Shown here piece by piece: positions 1-8,815 of a stretch of 64,000 bases of DNA. This DNA comes from Caloranaerobacter sp. TR13 (lineage in GTDB: Bacteria; Bacillota; Clostridia; Tissierellales; Thermohalobacteraceae), in assembly GCF_001316435.1 (NCBI RefSeq), contig NZ_JXLL01000003.1:62001-126000 (forward strand), given 5' to 3'. The first letter of the stretch is position 1, and each line of letters starts with the position of its first letter. A program made the translations under genes and the position numbers. Below the pieces are notes generated by a model. The model was not told the DNA's origin, ran no database searches, and saw only the letters and a list, made by a program, of their open reading frames with translations.

Positions 1-364
1 TATCTAGATAGGTAGCTTGTCTCACTATATTTAGCGCTTTATATATAGTATATCTATCCATAGTCATTGTAGTTGGTAAGAAACCTGTAACTCCAGTTTT
101 TGCTATAGTGTTGCTAATGTTAGTTATGGATTCTATAGTGCCATCCATAATATCACTTCCACCAGCACCATGTATGTGAATATCAATAAAACCAGGTGAT
201 ATGAATTTCCCTTTAACATCTATTAAGTCTATATTTTTATATCTATCTATTTCTTGTAAATCTAAAATATCAATTATCTTTTCATTAAATATCAATACTT
301 TGTTTTCTATGATTGAATAATCATGTATTATTTTCCCATTGATAAGGCCATATATTTTCTTCAT
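1..364 (-). CDS. nagA: N-acetylglucosamine-6-phosphate deacetylase, N-terminal part (runs off window)
   Basis: Only the first ~121 codons are inside the window; the gene continues past base 1. The start ATG is at 364 (MKKIYGLINGKII). The translation shows the amidohydrolase N-terminal beta-sandwich followed by SPGFIDIHIHG, the HxH metal-binding motif of NagA. NagA removes acetate from GlcNAc-6-P to give glucosamine-6-P for glycolysis or wall recycling. It is the last visible gene of the murQ - IIA - gntR - IIBC - nagA run, which fits its role. A hairpin lies between it and the PTS gene. Confident family call from motif and context, although the C-terminal half cannot be examined. Confidence 0.88.
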   Translation of the reverse strand, partial: MKKIYGLINGKIIHDYSIIENKVLIFNEKIIDILDLQEIDRYKNIDLIDVKGKFISPGFIDIHIHGAGGSDIMDGTIESITNISNTIAKTGVTGFLPTTMTMDRYTIYKALNIVRQATYLD

Positions 365-389
365 ACTTTATCGTCCTTTCTTTTGACAA

Positions 390-421
390 AATGACATGGT
401 AGCAAGTCGAGCTACCATGTC
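390..421 (-). terminator. Hairpin between the PTS IIBC gene and nagA
   Basis: Perfect 11-bp arms at 393-403 and 411-421 with a 7-base loop, followed on the minus strand by ATTTTGTC. It can act as a partial terminator that lowers nagA expression, or as a transcript-stabilising hairpin. The U-tract is short, so full termination is not certain. Confidence 0.55.
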
Positions 422-432
422 AATGCCAGTCT

Positions 433-1824
433 TTAGGATACAACTGTATTTTTAGCCATTAGCCTTTTCATTTCATCTGCTATTAGTTCAGCCTTAGTGC
501 CTACAACAACTTGCATATTTTTATTATTAGGTCTAAGTACGCCAGACGCACCTAGTTTTTTAAGTTCTGCATCATTAACTATAGAAGCATCTTTTAATGT
601 TAATCTAAGTCTTGTAATACAAGCATCTATTTCTTCAATATTTTCTATTCCACCTAGCTTTTCTATATATGCTGACGCTACCCCTGATAACCCCTTGCTT
701 TCTATCTCACTATCTATTGAGCTACTTTCTTCATCTAATCTACCTGGAGTAGGTAAGTTTAATTTCTTGATTACGTAAACAAAAATTAAATAGTAAATTA
801 ACCCAAAAACTAAACCAATAGGTATTAATAGCCAACCTTTTGTAGCCAATCCCATATTTAGGAAATAGTCTATAGCTCCAGCAGAAAAACCAAAACCATG
901 TCTAATACCTAAAACATGAACTACAGCTAATGATAAACCAGTAAGTATAGCATGTGTTATATATAGAATTGGAGCTAAAAACATAAATATGAATTCTACT
1001 GGTTCAGTTATACCAGTAAGGAAAGATGTAAATGCAACACTTATCATTGCTCCACTAATTGCCTTTCTATTTTCAGGCTTAGCCATTGTAATCATCGCTA
1101 AAGCTGCTGCAGGAAGTGCAAACATAAATATTGGATAAAAACCTGCCATAAATGAACCTGCAGTTGGATCTCCAGCAAAGAATCTGCTTAAATCTCCAGT
1201 TGCGTCTCCGTATTGACCAAATACAAACCAAATAAAACTATTGATTACATGATGTAATCCAAATGGAATTAATAGTCTGTTTAATACTCCAAAAGCAAAT
1301 ACTCCTACAGCTCCAGCTCCTATTATCCATTCACCAGCTGCTTGAATACCATTTTGAATAGGAGGCCATACATAACCGAAAATAAGTGCTAATACTATAC
1401 TTGCAGCAGCTGTAACAATAGGTACAAATCTTTTACCTCCAAAAAATCCTAGCCAGTCAGGTAGTTTGATATCATGAAATTTATTATATAAAACACCTGC
1501 TACAATACCAGAAATTATACCTGCAAGTACACTCATATTTATATCTGGATTAATAGTGACTATAGCATTAGTTAGAACAAGATAACCTACAGCACCTGCT
1601 AGACCTGCTGATCCGGCACTATCAAAAGATAATCCGACTGCAACACCTATAGCAAATAGTAAAGCAAGATTAGCAAATATAGCTTCCCCAGCTTTCATTA
1701 CAAAAGGAATATTAAATATATCGCTAGCTCCTAATCTAAGTAATAGTGCTGCTGCTGGCAAAACAGCTATTGGTAGCATCAAAGCCTTACCAATTTTTTG
1801 AACTTTCCCAAATGAATTTCTCAC
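433..1824 (-). CDS. PTS system N-acetylglucosamine-type EIIC-EIIB component
   Basis: Membrane permease of the phosphotransferase system, glucose/GlcNAc family. The ~360-residue EIIC domain has many hydrophobic segments and conserved stretches such as MLPIAVLPAAALLLRLG near the N-terminus and FLTGITEPVEFIFMF. A linker leads to a C-terminal EIIB domain whose phospho-accepting Cys (about residue 402) lies in IDACITRLR. There is no fused EIIA; that subunit is supplied by the small gene two positions upstream. I prefer the GTG start at 1824, because GGGGGAG lies 6 bases before it, giving 463 aa; a TTG 27 bases further upstream is in frame but contains this site. MurQ and NagA as partners suggest GlcNAc and/or MurNAc as substrate; which one cannot be decided here. 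Confidence 0.87.
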   Translation of the reverse strand: MRNSFGKVQKIGKALMLPIAVLPAAALLLRLGASDIFNIPFVMKAGEAIFANLALLFAIGVAVGLSFDSAGSAGLAGAVGYLVLTNAIVTINPDINMSVLAGIISGIVAGVLYNKFHDIKLPDWLGFFGGKRFVPIVTAAASIVLALIFGYVWPPIQNGIQAAGEWIIGAGAVGVFAFGVLNRLLIPFGLHHVINSFIWFVFGQYGDATGDLSRFFAGDPTAGSFMAGFYPIFMFALPAAALAMITMAKPENRKAISGAMISVAFTSFLTGITEPVEFIFMFLAPILYITHAILTGLSLAVVHVLGIRHGFGFSAGAIDYFLNMGLATKGWLLIPIGLVFGLIYYLIFVYVIKKLNLPTPGRLDEESSSIDSEIESKGLSGVASAYIEKLGGIENIEEIDACITRLRLTLKDASIVNDAELKKLGASGVLRPNNKNMQVVVGTKAELIADEMKRLMAKNTVVS

Positions 1825-1941
1825 TTTTGCTCCCCCTTTTTTATTTTTCAAATATATTTTGATAAAAAATATTTATAAAGCCTTTCCACACACCCCCTCA
1901 AAATTTATTCTCTAAGAAAAATATTTATGCCATTTGCTAAA

Positions 1942-2676
1942 TTATGACCTAAGTATAACTTCGTATTTGTATTTGTCACTTCTATAGATAGCTTTTGTAT
2001 ATTCAATAACTCTACCATCATCTAAATATGTCTTCCTTCTAAATAGCAGAGCTAGTGATTTTATGTCTAAGTTTAATAAATCACTTTCATATTCATTTAA
2101 CATTATAGGTTCTATTGTTTGTTTAGCATAATCCAAAGTATAACCATACTTTTCTTTAAAAATCTTATAAAGTGATTTGCCTTCAAGCATATCTTTTTGT
2201 AAGTCAGGGCACATATTAAATGGTATCCATACAATCTCAATAGCAAAAGGTTCATCTTCTACTATCCTTAACCTTCTTATTTCTATAACCTTATTATTTT
2301 TTTCATCCATATTTAGATGGTTTTTTATCTTTTTAGTAGCTTCTTTTATTTTAAAAGACAATATATGCGTGTCTGTTTTTAGCCCCTTTTCAGCCATCTC
2401 TTCTGTAAAACCTCTTAATTGCGAAAGCTGCTGTTTGATTTTAGGTTCAGAAACGAATGTACCTTTTCCTTGTTCTCTATATAATATCCCTTCATTCACT
2501 AATGCCATTATTGCCTTTCTAGCAGTCATCCTGCTTATACCGTGAATTTCACATAATTCTCTTTCAGGAGGTACTGGATCTCCTGGTTTTAATTCTTCAT
2601 TTTCTATCATTTCTTGAATTATTTCCTTTAACTGATAATATAAAGGTAAAGGATTTTGTTTTGATACTTTTCTCAA
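1942..2676 (-). CDS. GntR/HutC-family transcriptional regulator (NagR/YvoA-like)
   Basis: N-terminal winged helix typical of GntR proteins (PLYYQLKEIIQEMIE, then ERELCEIHGISRMTARKAI) and a C-terminal UTRA ligand-binding domain. HutC-subfamily proteins in amino-sugar operons sense phosphorylated GlcNAc or GlcN. Its position between PTS genes supports control of this operon, and a site close to the known NagR operator lies just after the operon promoter (4143-4160). I chose the TTG start at 2676 because GGAGGG stands 6 bases before it, giving 245 aa; the in-frame ATG at 2709 has no good ribosome site. Confidence 0.85.
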   Translation of the reverse strand: MRKVSKQNPLPLYYQLKEIIQEMIENEELKPGDPVPPERELCEIHGISRMTARKAIMALVNEGILYREQGKGTFVSEPKIKQQLSQLRGFTEEMAEKGLKTDTHILSFKIKEATKKIKNHLNMDEKNNKVIEIRRLRIVEDEPFAIEIVWIPFNMCPDLQKDMLEGKSLYKIFKEKYGYTLDYAKQTIEPIMLNEYESDLLNLDIKSLALLFRRKTYLDDGRVIEYTKAIYRSDKYKYEVILRS

Positions 2677-2721
2677 AAATATCCCTCCAAACTCGTTTGC
2701 TAATCTCACTTAGAACAACTC

Positions 2722-3210
2722 TTACTTAGCTTTTAGATTTATCTTCATTATCGAATCACTAAAAGCTTTCACATATCCTTTCATTTTATTTAAACTATCA
2801 ACTAACTCCATATTGGTTATAACTATAGGACTAATAATTGATTTTCCATTTTTCTTTAAGTATTCCAAATCAACCTCAAGCAATTTATCTCCAGCTTTTA
2901 CATAATCCCCTTTATTAACATAGCTTTTAAAGCCTTCTCCCTTTAACTCAACAGTATCAATTCCTATGTGTATAAGTATTTGCAAACCTTCTTCAGTTTC
3001 TATACCTATGGCATGATTTGTAGGAAATATCTGTATTATCTTTCCATCACAAGGTGCAACAGCAATTCCATCAGTAGGTTCAATAGCTATCCCATCACCA
3101 ACCATCTTCTGTGAAAAAACTTCATCTGGTACATTTTCAATGTTAATTATTTTGCCCATCATAGGTGCTAAAATATCTCTACTTTTGTTCCTTCTGAAAA
3201 ATTTAAACAT
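2722..3210 (-). CDS. PTS glucose-type EIIA component
   Basis: Soluble 162-residue phosphocarrier of the Crr/IIA-Glc family. The two active-site histidines are visible: His66 in TNHAIGIET and the phosphorylated His81 in [13 protein letters not shown]. It passes phosphate from HPr to the EIIB domain encoded two genes downstream, which has no EIIA of its own. The ATG at 3210 has GGAGG 8 bases upstream; an ATG 15 bases earlier overlaps that site and is unlikely. The gene overlaps the end of murQ by 8 bases, implying translational coupling. In Bacillus-type hosts a IIA-Glc may also take part in regulation, but nothing here shows that. Confidence 0.9.
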   Translation of the reverse strand: MFKFFRRNKSRDILAPMMGKIINIENVPDEVFSQKMVGDGIAIEPTDGIAVAPCDGKIIQIFPTNHAIGIETEEGLQILIHIGIDTVELKGEGFKSYVNKGDYVKAGDKLLEVDLEYLKKNGKSIISPIVITNMELVDSLNKMKGYVKAFSDSIMKINLKAK

Positions 3211-4078
3211 GTTTGATACCTCCATGATTATCTAGAAAATTTTTAGCCTCTATTAAATTTACATTCTTCTTAATCATAATAATTGCTAATTTAGCGTCAT
3301 AATCGCATTCTTCTAGAACATCTTTAATTAGTTTTTCTTCTGCTCCTGTTGCTAAATAGACGATTTCTTCTACTCTTTTTCTAAGTTTTTTGTTTATAGG
3401 TCTAACATTTATCATAAGGTTACTATAAACTTTTCCTATTTTAATCATAGATGCAGTACTGAGCATATTTAAAACCATTTTTTGTGCTGTTCCTGCTTTC
3501 ATCCTAGTAGACCCCATAATTACCTCTGGCCCTACTTCTACACAAATAGTAATATCACATTTATCTTTTAATTTGCCTTTGCTATTACATATAAGACCTA
3601 CAGTTTTAGCACCAATTTCTTTTGCATATTCTATCGCTTTTATAACATAAGGAGTATTGCCACTAGCACTTATACCAACCACTATATCTTTAGAGTTAAC
3701 TTTTCTTTTTCTCATATCTTCGATTGCTAATTTTTCATCATCTTCTGTATGTTCAAGCCATCCACTTATTGCCTTCTCTCCTCCTGATATGATTCCTTGT
3801 ACCATAGAATCATCTACTCCAAATGTAGGAGGACATTCAGATGCATCTAGCACTCCTAATTTCCCACTTGTACCACTACCTACATAAAACAGCCTTCCGC
3901 CTTTGTTAAAACTTTCTACGATTAAATCTACAGCTTTAGCAATATTATTCTTTTCCTTTTCAACTGCATAAGCAACTTTTTTATCTTCATTATTTATTTT
4001 CTCTATTATTTCAAGAGTAGACAATTTATCAATATTTAACGTATTTATATTTCTCCCTTCAACAATTATATTGTTCAA
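3203..4078 (-). CDS. murQ: N-acetylmuramic acid 6-phosphate etherase
   Basis: Converts MurNAc-6-P to GlcNAc-6-P and D-lactate in cell-wall recycling. At 291 aa it has the normal length for MurQ. The SIS sugar-isomerase fold is marked by [21 protein letters not shown], with Glu81 in that motif and Glu112 (EHTEDDE) in the places of the two functional glutamates of E. coli Mur[13 protein letters not shown] is also typical. It is the first gene of the operon, so its product feeds NagA directly. The start is a TTG at 4078 behind AAAGGTTGAG. Confidence 0.93.
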   Translation of the reverse strand: MNNIIVEGRNINTLNIDKLSTLEIIEKINNEDKKVAYAVEKEKNNIAKAVDLIVESFNKGGRLFYVGSGTSGKLGVLDASECPPTFGVDDSMVQGIISGGEKAISGWLEHTEDDEKLAIEDMRKRKVNSKDIVVGISASGNTPYVIKAIEYAKEIGAKTVGLICNSKGKLKDKCDITICVEVGPEVIMGSTRMKAGTAQKMVLNMLSTASMIKIGKVYSNLMINVRPINKKLRKRVEEIVYLATGAEEKLIKDVLEECDYDAKLAIIMIKKNVNLIEAKNFLDNHGGIKHV

Positions 4079-4142
4079 ATTCTTCTCAACCTTTCTTTAG
4101 ACTAAAGTTTTATTTAGTTGTTATATATTTGTATTATTGTTA

Positions 4143-4160
4143 TGTTGTATATACCAATTT
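4143..4160 (-). promoter_or_regulatory. Candidate NagR operator just downstream of the murQ promoter
   Basis: On the minus strand it reads AAATTGGTATATACAACA, very close to the B. subtilis NagR (YvoA) operator type ATTGGTATAGACAACT. It begins about 10 bases after the -10 box, where a bound repressor would block transcription. This agrees with a GntR/HutC regulator encoded inside the same operon. The similarity is by eye; binding is inferred. Confidence 0.68.
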
Positions 4161-4168
4161 ACGCCTAT

Positions 4169-4197
4169 ATTATATATGTATTTATTATTCTTGTCAA
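4169..4197 (-). promoter_or_regulatory. Sigma-A promoter of the murQ-nag operon
   Basis: A consensus -35 TTGACA (complement at 4192-4197), a 17-base spacer and a consensus -10 TATAAT (complement at 4169-4174) on the minus strand, about 90 bases before murQ. The downstream operator-like sequence makes a repressible promoter likely. Confidence 0.8.
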
Positions 4198-4314
4198 ATA
4201 TTACTAGAATAAATATTACTTCATAAATCATTTATAAAATTACCATTAACAAGCTGCTTGTATATATGCAAATTTATGACATAATTTTTCTTGTATAAGA
4301 TCTAATTGAAAAAA

Positions 4315-4989
4315 CTAAATTAATGGCTCTATATAAGTTCTTAGCTTTTCCATATCTTTTATTACTATTTTCCTGCTTTGAATATCTATTATCCCTTTAT
4401 CCCTAAATTCATTTAATCCCTTCGTTACTGTAACTCTTGAACAACCTATCAAATCAGCTAGTTCTTGATGAGTAAGAGAAAGATTTATGACAATATTCTG
4501 TTCTATCCATCTGCCTTCTTGCGATGAAAGTCTAATAAGTGTATCAGCTATTTTCCCAAGAGAACTATTGAAAATCATATCTGCCATTTGAAACATTAAT
4601 ATTCTATATTTTCTAATGACACTATGAAGAAAAAATTTATGAACTTGATCGTTTATTTGCAGAACCTTATTTAATTTCTCCTTGTCAACAATCGAAATCA
4701 CTGTATTTTCCATAGTTCGAGTAATAACATTAACACTGCCACCACAAAAATAACTCATCTCTCCAAAAATCTCGCCAGGTTTAAGTATATAAAGAATTTT
4801 TTCTAATCCTTTATAACTATACAAAGTACGTTTTACTTTGCCCTCTACTACTATAGCAACAAAATCAGTCCCTGATATATCTATTATAGAGTTCTTCGGA
4901 TATTTTTTATATATACCTAATCTACTTATTTCTAAAAAAAATGCGCGCATTTCATTCTGTTTTTTTTCATCAAACAAATCATTATACAT
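4315..4989 (-). CDS. Crp/Fnr-family transcriptional regulator
   Basis: Has a cyclic-nucleotide-binding-like beta-roll in the N-terminal two thirds (LKPGEIFGEMSYF) and a Crp-type helix-turn-helix near the C-terminus (HQELADLIGCSRVTVTKGL). The N-terminus lacks the cysteine cluster that holds the FeS centre in Fnr, so oxygen sensing is not indicated, and the ligand is unknown. The ATG at 4989 is preferred; a GTG at 4998 is only three bases from AAAGG. The gene is a single unit with its own upstream palindrome. Targets cannot be inferred; the amino-sugar and pyroglutamate clusters on either side are only neighbours. Confidence 0.85.
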   Translation of the reverse strand: MYNDLFDEKKQNEMRAFFLEISRLGIYKKYPKNSIIDISGTDFVAIVVEGKVKRTLYSYKGLEKILYILKPGEIFGEMSYFCGGSVNVITRTMENTVISIVDKEKLNKVLQINDQVHKFFLHSVIRKYRILMFQMADMIFNSSLGKIADTLIRLSSQEGRWIEQNIVINLSLTHQELADLIGCSRVTVTKGLNEFRDKGIIDIQSRKIVIKDMEKLRTYIEPLI

Positions 4990-5011
4990 GAATGTCACAC
5001 GCCTTTCTTAT

Positions 5012-5029
5012 TTAGTATAATTATACTAA
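5012..5029. promoter_or_regulatory. Perfect palindrome upstream of the Crp/Fnr gene
   Basis: TTAGTATAATTATACTAA is an 18-base perfect inverted repeat centred between 5020 and 5021, just before the ribosome site of the regulator and overlapping TATAAT-like sequence. Dimeric Crp/Fnr proteins bind inverted repeats, so autoregulation is possible. AT-rich palindromes can also arise by chance. Confidence 0.4.
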
Positions 5030-5103
5030 TTATATCAAATTTTTACTTGTTTCACAGAATATATTGATTACTTTTTAAATATAATTTTTTTATCGTTTAT
5101 ATA

Positions 5104-5143
5104 GTATAATTTAAGGAGATGCTATTTGAAATAGCACCTCCTT
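5104..5143 (-). terminator. Terminator after the GGCT-like gene
   Basis: Arms at 5113-5127 and 5129-5143 (one mismatch) form a long hairpin at the stop codon, followed on the minus strand by AAATTATACT. It ends the DUF969-DUF979-pcp-GGCT cluster. Confidence 0.65.
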
Positions 5144-5577
5144 CAACCTACACTCTTACTTATATCCTCCATGTATTTCCTCCAATTTCCATGAGGTATA
5201 TAAATATTTTCACTCATTAATCTTCTCATATCTTTACAATTATACATATACACATAAGCTTTCTGAATAGTATTATCCTCAAGAACTTCTATTTCTTTAA
5301 GAACTCTATTGTACTCATTGTCCTCATTATTTTCTCCAAAAAAATTTTCTACTCTATCTAACTGCTTAAGTGTCTTATAAAAATCTTTTATTAATATAAA
5401 TTCTCCATATACATAATCCTCACCATTAATCATAGCAGGATAACCTTTATCTACTAGGTGATAAAGTTTTCCTCTTGTTCTTGCCACTTTTCTTTCTAAG
5501 ACTTTTCCTTTCAAATGATTATTATAATTAAAAAAACCCTCCATCAAACTACCATAAACGAATAAATATTGGCACAT
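5143..5577 (-). CDS. Gamma-glutamylcyclotransferase-like (AIG2/GGCT fold) protein
   Basis: 144 aa, the normal length of the bacterial GGCT-like family. It opens with FVYGSLMEG, the signature substrate-binding loop, and carries LDRVEN with Glu77 in the place of the usual catalytic glutamate. Enzymes of this fold cyclise gamma-glutamyl amines or amides and release 5-oxoproline (pyroglutamate). It starts 15 bases after pcp, in the same direction, so the cluster plausibly both makes and frees pyroglutamate. The exact substrate (gamma-glutamyl-amine, peptide or other) is unknown. Confidence 0.8.
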   Translation of the reverse strand: MCQYLFVYGSLMEGFFNYNNHLKGKVLERKVARTRGKLYHLVDKGYPAMINGEDYVYGEFILIKDFYKTLKQLDRVENFFGENNEDNEYNRVLKEIEVLEDNTIQKAYVYMYNCKDMRRLMSENIYIPHGNWRKYMEDISKSVG

Positions 5578-5592
5578 TCACATCACCTTCTT

Positions 5593-6234
5593 TTAGCAAA
5601 TCTTCCCTTCTATTGCTTTTATGTCTTCTTTATTTTCTATAGCTGCTTTTATAGCAAGTCTAAGGCCCTCTGTTATATTATCTAACGACATGCTAGGAGT
5701 ATTTTTTTTATTTATAACCTGTTCAGGTATAAAAGGCACGTGTATGAATCCACCCCTCATATTAGGATATTTCTTATCAATCAGATGCAAAAGGCCATAC
5801 ATAATATGATTACATACAAATGTCCCAGCACTATTTGATATAGATGCTGGAATTTTATTTTTCCTTAATTCCTTTACCATAGCTTTTATAGGAAGTTTGG
5901 CAAAATACGCATTTAAACCATCTAAATATATTGGTTCATCAATGGGCTGATTACCTTCATTATCAGGTATCCTAGCATCATCAATGTTAATGGCTACTCT
6001 TTCTATTGTAATATCAAATCTCCCTCCTGCTTGACCAACACATATAGTTATATCAGGTTTTTCACTTTCTATTACTTTTTCAAGTTTCTCTATAGATTTT
6101 CTAAACACTGTAGGAATCTCTACTTTTATAATTTTGGCACCTGCTATCTCATCTTCAAGCTTTTTAACTGCTTCTAGCGCAGGATTTACCTTTTCTCCTC
6201 CGAATGGTTCAAATCCTGTTACTATAACTTTCAT
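5593..6234 (-). CDS. pcp: Pyrrolidone-carboxylate peptidase (pyroglutamyl peptidase I)
   Basis: Cysteine peptidase of family C15 that removes N-terminal pyroglutamate from peptides in the cytoplasm. At 213 aa it has the usual length. The catalytic triad is visible: Glu78 in [11 protein letters not shown], Cys141 in [12 protein letters not shown] and His165 in [10 protein letters not shown]. It starts with [18 protein letters not shown], the family signature. It follows DUF969/DUF979, membrane proteins that commonly accompany pcp in Firmicutes, and precedes a GGCT-like gene. Confidence 0.95.
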   Translation of the reverse strand: MKVIVTGFEPFGGEKVNPALEAVKKLEDEIAGAKIIKVEIPTVFRKSIEKLEKVIESEKPDITICVGQAGGRFDITIERVAINIDDARIPDNEGNQPIDEPIYLDGLNAYFAKLPIKAMVKELRKNKIPASISNSAGTFVCNHIMYGLLHLIDKKYPNMRGGFIHVPFIPEQVINKKNTPSMSLDNITEGLRLAIKAAIENKEDIKAIEGKIC

Positions 6235-6288
6235 GATAATGCCTCCTTTTATTTTTTATAATAAATCAAGTTTTGATATAAGTATTTA

Positions 6289-6316
6289 GTTAGCGGAGGT
6301 TAAAACCTCCGCTTTT
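6289..6316. terminator. Hairpin after the DUF979 gene
   Basis: AGCGGAGGTT and AACCTCCGCT arms form a near-perfect stem with almost no loop. The minus-strand continuation (AACTAAATACTT) is not U-rich, so this may be a weak terminator or an mRNA-stabilising hairpin. The arms resemble the AGCGGAG stems of the dispersed palindrome family, but the core differs. Confidence 0.4.
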
Positions 6317-6349
6317 CAACATAAAACTACATTTAACCGCCTTTACCTT

Positions 6350-7264
6350 TTAAAATGCTAAAACATACATAAGCACTATATGAGTTGCAAGAAGAACTAG
6401 TGCAAGTGGTATTTGGCTTAATATAACTCTGTTTTTGTTCTTAGTTTCTAATATCGCAGCAGGTACTATGTTAAAATTAGCAGCCATAGGAGTCATAAGA
6501 GTTCCACAATATCCTGCAGTAAGAGCAAGAGCTCCTGCTATAGCCGGATTTGCTCCCTGTGACAATACGAATGGTAAGCCAATACCTGCTGTTATAACTG
6601 CAAAAGCTGCAAAAGCATTACCCATTATCATAGTAAATATAGCCATACCTACACAATAAGCTATAACTCCTGCAAGTATATTTCCTTCAGGAATAATACC
6701 AGAGATACCTTGTGCTATAACTTGACCAACTCCTGCTGCATTAAACAATGCTCCTAACGCTGCAAGCAATTGTGGTAAAATACTTGCTGATCCTACCTGC
6801 TGTAACAATCTACTTCCATCATATCCGACATATTTTACTTCTGCCTTTGTCATAACAAGTGCGATTATAGTTGCTGCAATTGCACCAAAGCCAAGCCCTA
6901 CTAAACCTCCTAATTTTGTAAACTGAGCAATCCCGAAAGCAAATACTGCTATAGTTAAAGCTGGTATAAAAATCTTGTTTCCTATTAATTTTGATTTTTC
7001 TATTCTAAACTTTTCATCTGCATTTTTGAGTGACCCAAGTCTAACCTGTTTAAATGCAGTAAGTACCCCCATTACAAGTAACATGAATCCAACCATTGAT
7101 GGTGGTAGGTATTTCCCAAACATAAAAATAACTGCTAAAAGCCCCCAGAATAAAGCTGTCCCTATCTTAGTTGAAAGTTTCTTATCTTTCAAAGCCATGT
7201 AGCTAGCAATAAATGAAACTAAACCAGCTAATACATATAAACCTTCTAACAATATCCCTTTCAT
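6350..7264 (-). CDS. DUF979 family membrane protein
   Basis: 304 residues, strongly hydrophobic, with roughly eight to ten predicted membrane segments and glycine-rich stretches reminiscent of small-solute permeases (MIMGNAFAAFAVITAGIGLP, GYCGTLMTPMAANFN). The family has no assigned biochemical function that I know of. It almost always stands beside DUF969 and often beside pcp. Here it begins 17 bases after the DUF969 gene with its own GGGGTGAGAGG ribosome site. A two-part transporter for 5-oxoproline or pyroglutamyl peptides is a reasonable inference, not a demonstrated role. Confidence 0.8.
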   Translation of the reverse strand: MKGILLEGLYVLAGLVSFIASYMALKDKKLSTKIGTALFWGLLAVIFMFGKYLPPSMVGFMLLVMGVLTAFKQVRLGSLKNADEKFRIEKSKLIGNKIFIPALTIAVFAFGIAQFTKLGGLVGLGFGAIAATIIALVMTKAEVKYVGYDGSRLLQQVGSASILPQLLAALGALFNAAGVGQVIAQGISGIIPEGNILAGVIAYCVGMAIFTMIMGNAFAAFAVITAGIGLPFVLSQGANPAIAGALALTAGYCGTLMTPMAANFNIVPAAILETKNKNRVILSQIPLALVLLATHIVLMYVLAF

Positions 7265-7280
7265 CCTCTCACCCCTTCAT

Positions 7281-7967
7281 CTATTCTGTTGCTTCGCTCT
7301 TGTGTTTGTTTAGTTTTTTCGAAAACTTTTTATCTAATATGTAATATTGTATTGTCGCATAAACAAGTGCAGCTACCGCTATTGGAATAGAAGCCCTAGA
7401 TACTGCTAAAGGGGTAACTTCTATACCAAGTTCACCTAAAGTACCCACTATAAGAAGTACTCCACCTGATGCGATAAATACATTTTGCCCAAAAAAGTTA
7501 CCATAGTTCTCGGATGCCGCTGCATAACCTTTAATTTCTTCGATTTCTTCTTCTCCAAGATTATCATAATTGGCTTCAGCAGCTCCTTGTGCCATAGGAA
7601 AAATCAAAGGTCTAATAAATTGGACATGTCCTCCAAGTCTTAAAGAAAATGCAGCTGCCAACTCTCTTATAATAGTATAAATTGTAAGTACTTTCCCTGT
7701 CGTAACTGCTTTTATGTTTTTGATAAGTTCTGCTGCTCTTTCTCTTAAACCGTATCTTTCTAATATACCTATAACCGGAAGAGTAACTAAAAATAATGAC
7801 ATGTATCTTGTTTTTATGAAAGCACTTCCAAGGGTAGACAAGATTTCCCCAAAACCAAGTCCACCTACTAGTCCTGTTACAATTCCAGCTATAAGTACGA
7901 CCGCTATGGTGTCTAGTTTTAAAATAAAACCTATGATAATAATAAGAACACCTATTAGTTTAATCAT
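7281..7967 (-). CDS. DUF969 family membrane protein
   Basis: 228 residues with about six hydrophobic segments (IKLIGVLIIIIGFILKL at the N-terminus). A polar central stretch, YDNLGEEEIEEIKGYAAASE, probably forms a loop. It is the first gene of the DUF969-DUF979-pcp-GGCT run, all co-directional with short gaps. The constant pairing with DUF979 suggests that the two form one complex. Substrate and energetics cannot be read from sequence. Confidence 0.8.
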   Translation of the reverse strand: MIKLIGVLIIIIGFILKLDTIAVVLIAGIVTGLVGGLGFGEILSTLGSAFIKTRYMSLFLVTLPVIGILERYGLRERAAELIKNIKAVTTGKVLTIYTIIRELAAAFSLRLGGHVQFIRPLIFPMAQGAAEANYDNLGEEEIEEIKGYAAASENYGNFFGQNVFIASGGVLLIVGTLGELGIEVTPLAVSRASIPIAVAALVYATIQYYILDKKFSKKLNKHKSEATE

Positions 7968-8139
7968 ACAAATCCCCCTTCTTTATTTTTAGTCTAAAAA
8001 TATATGTTAATTATATTTAATAATTAGATAAGGTTCTGTAGTCTGGACTACATTTTTTAGATTTTTCTGATTTTTTATTTATCTTAAAAACTATGTTTTA
8101 ATGTTCACTACTCTAACTTAAAAACAAAATTTTGATACT

Positions 8140-8176
8140 ATAGAAAACAAAAATAGGACGGAATAACCGCCCCTAT
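8140..8176 (-). terminator. Terminator after the coiled-coil gene
   Basis: Hairpin at 8153-8176 (ATAGG/CCTAT arms extended by a GCGG/CCG core), followed on the minus strand by TTTTGTTTTC. It is a good Rho-independent terminator for the 126-aa gene. Confidence 0.7.
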
Positions 8177-8188
8177 CAATTTACTTTA

Positions 8189-8569
8189 TTATTTTGCATT
8201 TCTAAAGATTTTTTTAAATTTTATAATCTCATTGTCATTCTGAACTACTTTTAAGGTTAAATTATTTATCTCATATTTTAAGTCATCTCGAACATTTCCT
8301 AATTCATTATATACATATTCTATCTCTTGTTTAAGCTCTTCTCTTGTTAGTTCATGTTCTTTAAGAATTCTGTCTTCTAATTTAGTAACCCTATTGTCTA
8401 AAGTCTTTATATCTTCCCTAGTCGCTTTTACTTCCGTTTCGATAGAATCCATTCTACCTTCCATTGATGTGATTTTGTCTTCCATTGATGTAATTTTGTT
8501 TCCTATTGATGCAATTTGGCCTTTTAAAGACCCAATTTCTTCTAAAATATCTCTCAATAACTTCTCCAT
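8189..8569 (-). CDS. Hypothetical coiled-coil protein
   Basis: 126 residues, highly charged, no signal peptide and no membrane segment. Almost the whole length shows heptad spacing of hydrophobic residues, with internal near-repeats (NKITSMEDKITSMEGRMDSI). It should form a long parallel helix bundle. Similar short proteins in Clostridia are annotated only as hypothetical. It has its own GGGGTG ribosome site and a terminator and stands alone between the DUF969 cluster and an AEC transporter. No function is offered. Confidence 0.75.
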   Translation of the reverse strand: MEKLLRDILEEIGSLKGQIASIGNKITSMEDKITSMEGRMDSIETEVKATREDIKTLDNRVTKLEDRILKEHELTREELKQEIEYVYNELGNVRDDLKYEINNLTLKVVQNDNEIIKFKKIFRNAK

Positions 8570-8815
8570 AGAAACACCCCATATTCTCTTATTATGTTAA
8601 TTATAACATAAAATTTCCATCAAAAAATAAGATAAAATTTTTCTGTGGATTATTTAATAAAACTTCTTTGCATTTCTCTAAGATATCCACATTATTCACA
8701 TCCTATAAGTTTATTATTTATTTAGACTTTCTTAAATTACAAAATAAATGTCAACGTATCATTGGTCTTTCGTAGTTCGCTGTTCGTATTATTTGAAAAA
8801 TTGACTAAATTGTAT

